From contig CANPWZ010000014.1 in assembly GCA_947585425.1 (NCBI GenBank), positions 1 to 48,793 of the forward strand: a stretch of DNA of 48,793 bases, given 5' to 3'. Position numbers and translations under genes: made by a program. Positions 18,550 through 25,554 of the stretch are shown here, piece by piece; position 1 is the first letter of the stretch, and every line of letters starts with the position of its first letter. Below the pieces are notes generated by a model, which was not told the DNA's origin, ran no database searches, and worked only from the letters and a program-made list of their open reading frames with translations. This stretch comes from an uncultured Oscillospiraceae bacterium. Lineage in GTDB: Bacteria; Bacillota; Clostridia; Oscillospirales; Oscillospiraceae.

Positions 18550-19374
18550 ATGACTGGAATCATCATCGCGGTAGTCGCCGTCACCGTCATCGGCCTGATC
18601 TGCGGCGCGGGGCTGTCCGTGGCCTCCAAGTTCATGGCGGTGGAGGTGGACGAGCGCATCCCCAAGGTGCGCGAGTGCCTCCCCGGCGCCAACTGCGGCG
18701 CCTGCGGCTTCGCCGGGTGCGACGGCTACGCCAAGGCCCTGGTGGAGGATCCTGACCTGTCCGTGTCCCTGTGCGTCCCCGGCGGGGCCACCGCCGCCGC
18801 CAACATCGGCGAGGTGCTGGGCCGCGCCGCCGGCGACGTGGAGCAGATGGTGGCCGAGGTCCGCTGCTCCGGCACCTGTGAGGCCACCTCCGTCAAGATG
18901 GATTACAACGGCCTGGACAGCTGCGCCGCCGCCAAGCTGCTCTTCGGCGGCACCGGCGCTTGCGTCTACGGCTGCATCGGCCTGGGCGACTGCGCCAAGG
19001 TCTGCCCGGTGAACGCCATCCACATCGGCGGCAACCTGGCGCGGGTGGACACCAGCGTGTGCATCGGCTGCGGCAAGTGCGCCAAGACCTGCCCCAACGG
19101 GGTCATCGCCATCCGGCCCGCCAACGCCCACATGGTGGTGGACTGCAACAGCCGCCAGAAGGGCGCGGGCACCCGCAAGGCCTGCAAGGCCGGGTGCATC
19201 GGCTGCCACCTGTGCGAGAAGAACTGCCACACCGGGGCCATCACCGTCACCGACAACCTGGCCTCCATTGACTACGCCAAGTGCGACGGCTGCGGCAAGT
19301 GCATCGAGGTCTGCAAGGCCGGCTGCCTGGTGGCCCTGAACATCTCCGCCGCCGAAGTGGTCAACGCGGAATAA
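18550..19374 (+). CDS. rnfB: Rnf complex subunit RnfB
   Basis: 274 residues, ATG preceded by AAGGAGGGC. RnfB is the ferredoxin-docking subunit. An N-terminal membrane anchor is followed by the four-Cys cluster NCGACGFAGCDGYAKAL and then ferredoxin-type clusters: CIGLGDCAKVCPVNAI, CIGCGKCAKTCPNGVI, CIGCHLCEKNCHTGAI and CDGCGKCIEVCKAGCL. It is the last gene of the rnfCDGEAB operon, in the order usual for Clostridia, followed by a terminator. Confidence 0.95.
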   Translation: MTGIIIAVVAVTVIGLICGAGLSVASKFMAVEVDERIPKVRECLPGANCGACGFAGCDGYAKALVEDPDLSVSLCVPGGATAAANIGEVLGRAAGDVEQMVAEVRCSGTCEATSVKMDYNGLDSCAAAKLLFGGTGACVYGCIGLGDCAKVCPVNAIHIGGNLARVDTSVCIGCGKCAKTCPNGVIAIRPANAHMVVDCNSRQKGAGTRKACKAGCIGCHLCEKNCHTGAITVTDNLASIDYAKCDGCGKCIEVCKAGCLVALNISAAEVVNAE

Positions 19375-19388
19375 TCGAACAGCATTTT

Positions 19389-19419
19389 GGGGAGGGCCGA
19401 AGGGCCCTCCCCTTTTTTT
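19389..19419 (+). terminator. Intrinsic terminator of the rnf operon
   Basis: Perfect 10-bp stem (19389-19398 with 19403-19412, loop GAAG) followed by seven T. Confidence 0.95.
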
Positions 19420-19423
19420 GTGG

Positions 19424-19452
19424 TTGATTCTCCCTCTTTGGTGTGATATGAT
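19424..19452 (+). promoter_or_regulatory. Promoter for the NusG-II / Gx transporter / glmM unit
   Basis: TTGATT (19424-19429), 17-nt spacer, TATGAT (19447-19452), directly after the rnf terminator and 27 nt before the next start codon. Confidence 0.75.
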
Positions 19453-19478
19453 AGCGTGACGGAAAGGGGGACGCCGGT

Positions 19479-19856
19479 TTGGAGTGGCTCAAAACACATC
19501 GGGGCGACGTCCTCCTCATCGCCGCCCTGCTGGTCCTGGCCGGGGCGCTGGCCCTGTTCCTGCGTCTGGGCCGACACAGCGGCGGGTACGTGTCCGTCTC
19601 CGTCCGGGGCGAGGTCGTGGCCGAACTGCCCCTGGACCAGGACGCCTCCCTGCCCATCGAGACGGAGGGCGGACACAACCTGCTCATCGTCGCCGGCGGC
19701 GCGGCCCGCATGGAGTCCGCCGACTGCCCCGATCTGCTGTGTGTGAAGATGGGACCCGTCCGCTGGGCCGGCGAGTCCATCGTGTGCCTGCCCCACGGAG
19801 TGGTAGTCACGGTGGAGGACGGCCCCGACGGCGGCTTCGACGCCGCCTCCCGGTGA
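19479..19856 (+). CDS. Membrane-anchored NusG domain II protein
   Basis: 125 residues. The start is TTG 19479, the only suitable codon after the AAAGGGGG ribosome site; the protein begins EWLKTHRGD and then a single helix (LLIAALLVLAGALALFL). The outer domain resembles NusG_II: YVSVSVRGEVVAELPL, CPDLLCVKMG and IVCLPHGVVV with paired Cys. This small family is often found next to rnf and Gx-transporter genes in Clostridia, as here, and may assist flavoprotein or quinone-linked electron transfer, but its function is not established. Confidence 0.78.
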   Translation: MEWLKTHRGDVLLIAALLVLAGALALFLRLGRHSGGYVSVSVRGEVVAELPLDQDASLPIETEGGHNLLIVAGGAARMESADCPDLLCVKMGPVRWAGESIVCLPHGVVVTVEDGPDGGFDAASR

Positions 19857-19866
19857 GGTGAGCCCC

Positions 19867-20358
19867 ATGAACGCCAAACGGATCGCCCGATTCGGGCTGC
19901 TGGTGGCGCTGGCTCTGGCGCTGTCCTACGCCGAGTCCCTGCTCCCCTCCCCCGGCGTGCCCGGGGTGAAGCTGGGCCTGCCCAATCTGGTCGTCGTGTT
20001 CGCCCTGTACCGGCTGGGGACGGCGGACGCCTGGGCCCTGTCCCTGGTTCGGGCGGCGCTGGCCTCCGTCCTGTTCGGCAGCGGGGTCAGCCTGGCGTAC
20101 AGTCTGGCGGGGGCGGCGCTGTCCCTGCTGGTGATGTGCCTGCTGAAACAGAGCGGCAAGTTCTCCGAGACGGGGGTAAGCGTGGCCGGGGGCGTGGCCC
20201 ACAACGGGGGGCAGATCATCGTGGCCGCGCTGCTGCTGGAGACCACCCGCCTCGCCTGGTATCTGCCGGTGCTTTGTCTGTCCGGCACCGTGGCCGGCGT
20301 CCTGATCGGCGTCGTCTCCGCCCTGCTGGTGAAACGGGTGCCGGAGTTCAAATCATAA
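19867..20358 (+). CDS. Gx transporter family / heptaprenyl diphosphate synthase component I-like protein
   Basis: 163 residues with five or six helices. ATG 19867 is chosen because GAGGTG lies 6 nt upstream; a GTG 9 nt earlier falls within that site. LPSPGVPGVKLGLPNLVVVFALYRLG and GGVAHNGGQIIVAALLLET are characteristic of this family (each written here in one short piece: LPSPGVPGVKLGLPN; GGVAHNGGQ). The family resembles ECF-type S components; the annotation as an isoprenyl synthase component is historical and doubtful. It follows the NusG-II gene by 10 nt. Confidence 0.8.
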   Translation: MNAKRIARFGLLVALALALSYAESLLPSPGVPGVKLGLPNLVVVFALYRLGTADAWALSLVRAALASVLFGSGVSLAYSLAGAALSLLVMCLLKQSGKFSETGVSVAGGVAHNGGQIIVAALLLETTRLAWYLPVLCLSGTVAGVLIGVVSALLVKRVPEFKS

Positions 20359-20374
20359 TAAGGAGTTCTGACCT

Positions 20375-21040
20375 ATGGACCTGACTGTCAACGGTCTGCT
20401 GGACCTGAGCCACACCCTGGCAAAGGACTATCTGTCCGGCTTTACATACCCCTGGGAGGCCCTGGACGGCATCAGGGAGCTGATCCTCTCCCTGGGCCCC
20501 GCCCTGGGCCCCGGCTACGAGGAGCGCGCCCCCCAGGTGTGGGTGCATAAGACGGCCAGGGTGTTCCCCTCGGCCTATCTGGGGGCCCCCTGCATCATCG
20601 GGCCGGAAACGGAGGTGCGCCACTGCGCCTTCATCCGGGGCTCGGCCCTGGTGGGGGCGAACTGCGTGGTGGGCAACAGCGTGGAGCTGAAAAACGTCAT
20701 CCTGTTCGACAGCGTGCAGACCCCTCATTACAACTACGTGGGGGACTCCATCCTGGGCTATCAGAGCCACATGGGGGCGGGGTCCATCACCTCCAACGTG
20801 AAGTCGGATAAGACCCCTGTGGCGGTGAAGGACGGGGACACCCGCATCGAAACAGGCCGCAAAAAGTTCGGGGCCATCCTGGGCGACCATGTGGAGGTGG
20901 GCTGCAACACCGTGCTCAACCCCGGCACGGTGGTGGGCCGGAACAGCCATATCTATCCCGTGTCCTGCGTCCGGGGAGCGGTCCCGGCGGACAGCATCTA
21001 TAAGACCGGGGGCGTCGTCATCCCCCAAAAAGGAGAATGA
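20375..21040 (+). CDS. Left-handed beta-helix (hexapeptide) acyltransferase-like protein
   Basis: 221 residues, ATG preceded by AATAAGGAGT. A helical N-terminus leads to hexapeptide repeats: VWVHKTARVFPSAYLG, APCIIGPETEVRHCAFI, ALVGANCVVGNSVELKN, GAILGDHVEVGCNTVLNPG. The layout resembles the C-terminal half of GlmU, the UDP-GlcNAc pyrophosphorylase/acetyltransferase, without the N-terminal nucleotidyltransferase (no LAAGxGTRM motif). The next gene, 3 nt away, is glmM, whose product is glucosamine-1-phosphate. A stand-alone GlcN-1-P acetyltransferase is therefore a reasonable inference, but other acyl acceptors are possible. Confidence 0.75.
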   Translation: MDLTVNGLLDLSHTLAKDYLSGFTYPWEALDGIRELILSLGPALGPGYEERAPQVWVHKTARVFPSAYLGAPCIIGPETEVRHCAFIRGSALVGANCVVGNSVELKNVILFDSVQTPHYNYVGDSILGYQSHMGAGSITSNVKSDKTPVAVKDGDTRIETGRKKFGAILGDHVEVGCNTVLNPGTVVGRNSHIYPVSCVRGAVPADSIYKTGGVVIPQKGE

Positions 21041-21043
21041 CCC

Positions 21044-22411
21044 ATGGGAAAGTATTTCGGCACCGACGGCTTCCGGGGTGCGGCTAACGAGGGCCTCACC
21101 GCCGACCACGCCTACCGCATCGGCCGGTTTTTGGGCTGGTACTACGGCCGGAGCAAAAAGCCCTCCATCGTGGTGGGCAAGGACACCCGCCGCTCCAGCT
21201 ATATGCTGGAGTACGCCATCAGCGCGGGCATGGCCGCCTCCGGGGCGGACGTGTACCTGCTCCACGTGACCACCACCCCCTCCGTGTCCTATGTGACGCG
21301 GGTGGACGGCTTCGACTGCGGCGTGATGATCTCCGCCTCCCACAACCCCTTCTGGGACAACGGCATCAAGCTGTTCAACCGGGAGGGCGAGAAGATGGAC
21401 GAGGGCACCATCCGCCTGCTGGAGGACTATCTGGACGGCTGCCTGGAGCTGGACGGCCAGCCCTGGCCGGAGGTCCCCTTCGCCACGAAAGAGCACATCG
21501 GCTCCATCGTGGACCACACCGCCGGCCGGAACCGGTACATGGGCTATCTCATCTCCCTGGCGGTGTACTCCTTCCGGGGCAAGAAGGTGGCCCTGGACTG
21601 CGCCAACGGCTCCGCCTGGGCCATCGCCCCCGACGTGTTTCGGGCCCTGGGGGCCGACGTGAAGGCCATCAACACCCAGCCCGACGGGCTGAACATCAAC
21701 CTGGACGCCGGCTCCACCCACATCGACGGGCTGAAACGGTTTGTCAAAGAAAACGGGTGCGACGTGGGCTTCGCCTTTGACGGGGACGCCGACCGCTGCC
21801 TGGCCGTGGACGAGAACGGCGAGCTGGTGGACGGCGACAGGATCATGTACGTGTACAGCCGGTACATGAAGGAGCGGGGCAAGCTGCTGACCAACACGGT
21901 GGTGACCACCGTCATGTCCAACTTCGGCCTGTACAAGGCCCTGGACGAGGCGGGCATCGGCTACGCAAAGACCAGGGTGGGCGACAAGTACGTGTACGAG
22001 GAGATGGTGAAGGGCGGCCACCGCATCGGCGGGGAGCAGTCCGGCCACATCATCCTGTCCAAGTATGCCCGCACCGGCGACGGCATCCTCACCGCACTGA
22101 AGGTAATGGAGGTCATGCTGGCCCGGAAGCTGCCCCTGAGCCGTCTGGCCGAGCCGGTGACCATCTACCCCCAGGTGCTGATCAACATCCGGGTGAAGGA
22201 CAAACAGGCCGCCCAGGAGGATCCCGCGGTCAAGGCGGCGGTGGAGGCCGTGGCGGACGAGCTGGGGGACACGGGCCGGATCCTGGTGAGGGAGTCGGGC
22301 ACCGAGCCCCTGGTGCGCGTGATGGTAGAGGCCCCCGGCAAGGATCAATGCCAATCTTTGGCCCAGGGAGTCGTGGACGTGATCCGCGCCCGGGGCCACG
22401 AGGCCGTGTAA
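21044..22411 (+). CDS. glmM: Phosphoglucosamine mutase
   Basis: 455 residues, ATG preceded by AAAGGAGAA. It converts glucosamine-6-phosphate to glucosamine-1-phosphate for peptidoglycan precursors. The start KYFGTDGFRG is the GlmM signature. Phosphoserine is Ser99 in ISASHNP, the metal loop is FDGDADRC, the sugar loop is GGEQSGH and the phosphate-binding loop is RESGTEPLVR. Some clostridial paralogues act on glucose or mannose phosphates, but the FGTDGFRG start and the hexapeptide neighbour favour GlmM. Confidence 0.9.
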   Translation: MGKYFGTDGFRGAANEGLTADHAYRIGRFLGWYYGRSKKPSIVVGKDTRRSSYMLEYAISAGMAASGADVYLLHVTTTPSVSYVTRVDGFDCGVMISASHNPFWDNGIKLFNREGEKMDEGTIRLLEDYLDGCLELDGQPWPEVPFATKEHIGSIVDHTAGRNRYMGYLISLAVYSFRGKKVALDCANGSAWAIAPDVFRALGADVKAINTQPDGLNINLDAGSTHIDGLKRFVKENGCDVGFAFDGDADRCLAVDENGELVDGDRIMYVYSRYMKERGKLLTNTVVTTVMSNFGLYKALDEAGIGYAKTRVGDKYVYEEMVKGGHRIGGEQSGHIILSKYARTGDGILTALKVMEVMLARKLPLSRLAEPVTIYPQVLINIRVKDKQAAQEDPAVKAAVEAVADELGDTGRILVRESGTEPLVRVMVEAPGKDQCQSLAQGVVDVIRARGHEAV

Positions 22412-22432
22412 CTTATCAATACGTGCAAGAGA

Positions 22433-22467
22433 GGGGCGGCCTATGGCCGCCCCCGCGTTTTATTTTT
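22433..22467. terminator. Terminator between glmM and the TVP38-like gene
   Basis: 9-bp GC stem (22433-22441 with 22445-22453, loop TAT) followed by GCGTTTTATTTTT on the plus strand. The convergent gene's stop lies within the T-rich tail. Confidence 0.85.
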
Positions 22468-23149
22468 CGGTTTTGTTCAGCCGACGGAGGATGGCCTCCT
22501 CCGCCCTGTCCCCGTATTTCAGGGCCAGCGCCATCAGCAGCAGCCCCAGCGCCCCCAGGGCGATCATGGCAGGCAGAGGCAGCTCCACGGCGTTCCCGCC
22601 CACGGCGCAGGCCGCCAGCAGCCCCCAGGGCCGGGCCAGCACCACCAGCAGAACGAACCGCCGGAAGGGGATGTCCGTCAGTCCCGCCAGGATGCACAGC
22701 ACGTCGTCCGGGAAAAAGGGGAACAGAAAGGCGATGAACAGGAACACGTCCCGCTTGCGGCGGATGATCTCCAGATACTTGCCGGAGGACTTCTCCCCCA
22801 CCAGCCGCCGGACGAACTCCTGCCCCAGCCCTCGGGCCAGGGCAAAGACCAGCACGGAGCCCGCCGCCACCGCTCCCCAGGTGAGCAGGAAGGCGGGTAG
22901 CATCCCGAACAGCCAGCCAGCCGCCGCCGCGGTGATGTTGCTGGGGATGGGGGCGATGATCACCGAGGCCAGCTGGATGGCAAAGTAAGCCAGATGGGAC
23001 CAGGGGGCGCTCTGAGCGATGTACTCCTCCATGGCCTCGGGGGAGGAAGCCGCCTCGAAAAAGCCGGTGGCCCACAGGGCCAGCAGGGTCCCTCCCAAAA
23101 TCAAAACGGTAGCCGCCCACAGCAGGATCCTGACGTATTTTTCCTTCAC
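22460..23149 (-). CDS. TVP38/TMEM64 (VTT domain) membrane protein
   Basis: 229 residues from GTG 23149 (VKEKYVRILLW), chosen because GAGAGGGGG lies upstream and the longer frame runs through the promoter. The VTT domain is clear: IIAPIPSNITAAAAGWLFG, then FLFPFFPDDVLCILAG, then RPWGLLAACAVG. Proteins of this DedA-related family are thought to move lipids or small ions across the membrane; some human homologues are scramblases. Monocistronic, convergent to glmM. Confidence 0.85.
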   Translation of the reverse strand: MKEKYVRILLWAATVLILGGTLLALWATGFFEAASSPEAMEEYIAQSAPWSHLAYFAIQLASVIIAPIPSNITAAAAGWLFGMLPAFLLTWGAVAAGSVLVFALARGLGQEFVRRLVGEKSSGKYLEIIRRKRDVFLFIAFLFPFFPDDVLCILAGLTDIPFRRFVLLVVLARPWGLLAACAVGGNAVELPLPAMIALGALGLLLMALALKYGDRAEEAILRRLNKTEK

Positions 23150-23194
23150 CGGCGCGCCCCCTCTCCGAAACGGTTGGATCTTGTCGCCAGAGAT

Positions 23195-23222
23195 AGTATA
23201 GCAGGTTTTTTGCCGAACACAA
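23195..23222 (-). promoter_or_regulatory. Promoter of the TVP38-like gene
   Basis: Minus strand: TTGTGT (23222-23217), 16-nt spacer, TATACT (23200-23195), about 45 nt before the GTG. Confidence 0.65.
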
Positions 23223-23302
23223 GAAGAGTTTTTTAATATCTGGTAAACTTTTCTTGAAACCCTTGAAAGAGCCGATTTTTGCCCCAAAACGCCAACTTTT
23301 GC

Positions 23303-23331
23303 TTGACGGTTCCGCTTTCGGCACATATACT
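23303..23331 (+). promoter_or_regulatory. Promoter of the debranching enzyme gene
   Basis: TTGACG (23303-23308), 17-nt spacer, TATACT (23326-23331), about 54 nt before the ATG. Confidence 0.8.
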
Positions 23332-23384
23332 GTTAAAGGTATGCTTTAGCGTGTTCCCGCGCGCGGCGCGGACGAGGAGGCCCC

Positions 23385-25502
23385 ATGGACGATCAACCGA
23401 AAAAAACGGCCCGGATGGGCGGCTTCAACACCCGGCAGTTCGACTTTCCCAGGGCGGTCAACCTGATCCCCCTGGATCGGATCAACGGCTTCGATGTGCG
23501 CCCCGGCCTCTATGAGGTCAACGGCGCCACCGCCATTCCAAGCGGGGTAAACTTCACCGTGTCCTCCCAGGGGGCCACCTCCATCGAGCTGCTGCTGTTC
23601 CGGCGCACGGAGGAGGAGCCCTACGCCGTCATCCCCTTCCCCCGGCACTACCGCATCGGCAATGTGTACTCCATGATCGTGTTCGATCTGGACATTCGAA
23701 ACTTCGAGTACGCCTACCGGGTGGACGGCCCCTGGAACCCCGCCAAGGGCCTGCTGTTCGACAGGACGAAATACCTGCTGGATCCCTACGCCAAGGCGGT
23801 CACCGGCCAGAACAAGTGGGCCCAGCCCAACCCCCACGGCCAGCACTACCGGGCGCGGGTGGTGCGGGACACTTTCGACTGGGGGAACATCCGCTCCCCC
23901 CTGATCCCCATGGAGGACCTGGTGATCTACGAGCTCCACGTCCGGGGCTTCACCCAGGACTCCTCCTCCGGCGTGGAGCACCCCGGCACCTTCGCCGGGC
24001 TCATCGAAAAGCTGCCCTACCTCCAGGAGCTGGGGGTCAACGCCATCGAGCTGATGCCCATCTTCGAGTTCGACGAGATGCTGGACTACCGCAGCAACAA
24101 CGGGGAGGCCCTCTACAACTACTGGGGCTACAACCCGGTGTCCTTCTTCGCCCCCAACGCCAGCTACTCCTCCTCCCTGGAGTTCAACCGGGAGGGCCGG
24201 GAGCTGAAGCGGCTCATCCGGGCCTGCAAGCAGCGGGGGATCGAGGTCTACCTGGACGTGGTGTTCAACCACACCGCCGAGGGCAACGAGACCGGCCCCT
24301 TCTTCTCCTTCAAAGGGTTCGACAACAACGTATACTACCTGCTCACCCCCGACGGGCGCTATCAGAACTTCTCCGGCTGCGGCAACTCCCTGAACTGCAA
24401 CAACCCCATCGTCCACCAGATGATCGTGGACTGCCTGCGCTACTGGGTGACCACTTACCGGGTGGACGGGTTCCGGTTCGACCTGGCCTCCATCCTGGGC
24501 CGGGACAAGGACGGCAACCCCATGAACGAGCCTCCCCTCCTCCGGGCCCTGGCCTTCGATCCCATCCTGGCCGACGTAAAGCTCATCGCCGAGGCGTGGG
24601 ACGCCGGCGGCCTCTATCAGGTGGGCACCTTCCCCGCCTGGAACCGCTGGGCGGAGTGGAACGGCCGCTACCGGGATGACATCCGCCGCTACCTGAAGGG
24701 AGATACCGGCATGGCCCGCAGCGCCGCCCTGCGGCTCATGGGCTCCACCGACATCTACACCGACAGCCGGAAAAACGCCTCGGTGAACTTTATCACCTGC
24801 CACGACGGATTCACCCTCCGGGACCTGTTCACCTACAACCAGAAGCACAACGAGAAAAACGGCTGGAACAACACCGACGGCGCCGACGACAACAACAGCT
24901 GGAACTGCGGCGTGGAGGGGGAGACCGACGACGAGGACATCAAGGGCCTCCGCCGGCGGATGGCCCGCAACGCCTTCACCCTGCTGATGTGCTCCCGGGG
25001 CATCCCCATGTTCCTGGCGGGGGACGAGTTCGGCAACACCCAGTTTGGCAACAACAACGCCTACTGCCAGGACAACATCACCTCCTGGCTCGACTGGTCC
25101 CTGCTGGAGAAGCACCGGGACATGTTCCGCTTCTTCCAGTCCATGATCCGCTTCCGCAAGGAGCATAGGGTGCTGCGGACCAACCTGTCCAACGGCGCCT
25201 GCGGCTTCCCCGACGTGTCCTGTTACGGCATCACCCCCGGGAAGCGGGAGTTCGACGACCACGACCGCTATGTGGGGGTCCTCTTCGCCGGGTGGGACCA
25301 GAGCGGCGGCGACCAGCTGATCTACGTGGCCTCCAACGCCTACTGGGAGCCCCTTCAGGTGGAGCTGCCCCGCCTGCCCGACGGCATGGGCTGGCACCTG
25401 GCGGTGGACACCTGGAACGAGGCCCCCCGGACCTACGGCCCCGTGGGGGACCGCTTCACCATCCGCCCCCGCTCGGTGATGGTATTCATCGGGCGGCGCT
25501 GA
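23385..25502 (+). CDS. glgX: Glycogen debranching enzyme, GlgX/isoamylase type (GH13)
   Basis: 705 residues, ATG preceded by GACGAGGAGGCC. It hydrolyses alpha-1,6 branches of glycogen or limit dextrins in the cytoplasm. An N-terminal CBM48-like domain (PSGVNFTVSSQGATSIELLL) leads into the GH13 barrel. The four conserved regions are visible: DVVFNHTAEG, nucleophile Asp366 in GFRFDLASIL, acid/base Glu403 in LIAEAWDAGG, and Asp474 in TCHDGFTLRD. No glgABCP genes are near, so glycogen genes are scattered. A pullulanase with related specificity cannot be excluded, but there is no signal peptide. Confidence 0.9.
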   Translation: MDDQPKKTARMGGFNTRQFDFPRAVNLIPLDRINGFDVRPGLYEVNGATAIPSGVNFTVSSQGATSIELLLFRRTEEEPYAVIPFPRHYRIGNVYSMIVFDLDIRNFEYAYRVDGPWNPAKGLLFDRTKYLLDPYAKAVTGQNKWAQPNPHGQHYRARVVRDTFDWGNIRSPLIPMEDLVIYELHVRGFTQDSSSGVEHPGTFAGLIEKLPYLQELGVNAIELMPIFEFDEMLDYRSNNGEALYNYWGYNPVSFFAPNASYSSSLEFNREGRELKRLIRACKQRGIEVYLDVVFNHTAEGNETGPFFSFKGFDNNVYYLLTPDGRYQNFSGCGNSLNCNNPIVHQMIVDCLRYWVTTYRVDGFRFDLASILGRDKDGNPMNEPPLLRALAFDPILADVKLIAEAWDAGGLYQVGTFPAWNRWAEWNGRYRDDIRRYLKGDTGMARSAALRLMGSTDIYTDSRKNASVNFITCHDGFTLRDLFTYNQKHNEKNGWNNTDGADDNNSWNCGVEGETDDEDIKGLRRRMARNAFTLLMCSRGIPMFLAGDEFGNTQFGNNNAYCQDNITSWLDWSLLEKHRDMFRFFQSMIRFRKEHRVLRTNLSNGACGFPDVSCYGITPGKREFDDHDRYVGVLFAGWDQSGGDQLIYVASNAYWEPLQVELPRLPDGMGWHLAVDTWNEAPRTYGPVGDRFTIRPRSVMVFIGRR

Positions 25503-25513
25503 CCTGGATACGC

Positions 25514-25550
25514 AAAAACTCCTTCGGATGCGTGATCCGAAGGAGTTTTT
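25514..25550. terminator. Bidirectional terminator between glgX and the YfhO-like gene
   Basis: Perfect 16-bp stem (25514-25529 with 25535-25550), 5-nt loop, A-run on the left and T-run on the right. It serves both convergent genes. Confidence 0.95.
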
Positions 25551-25554
25551 TGCG

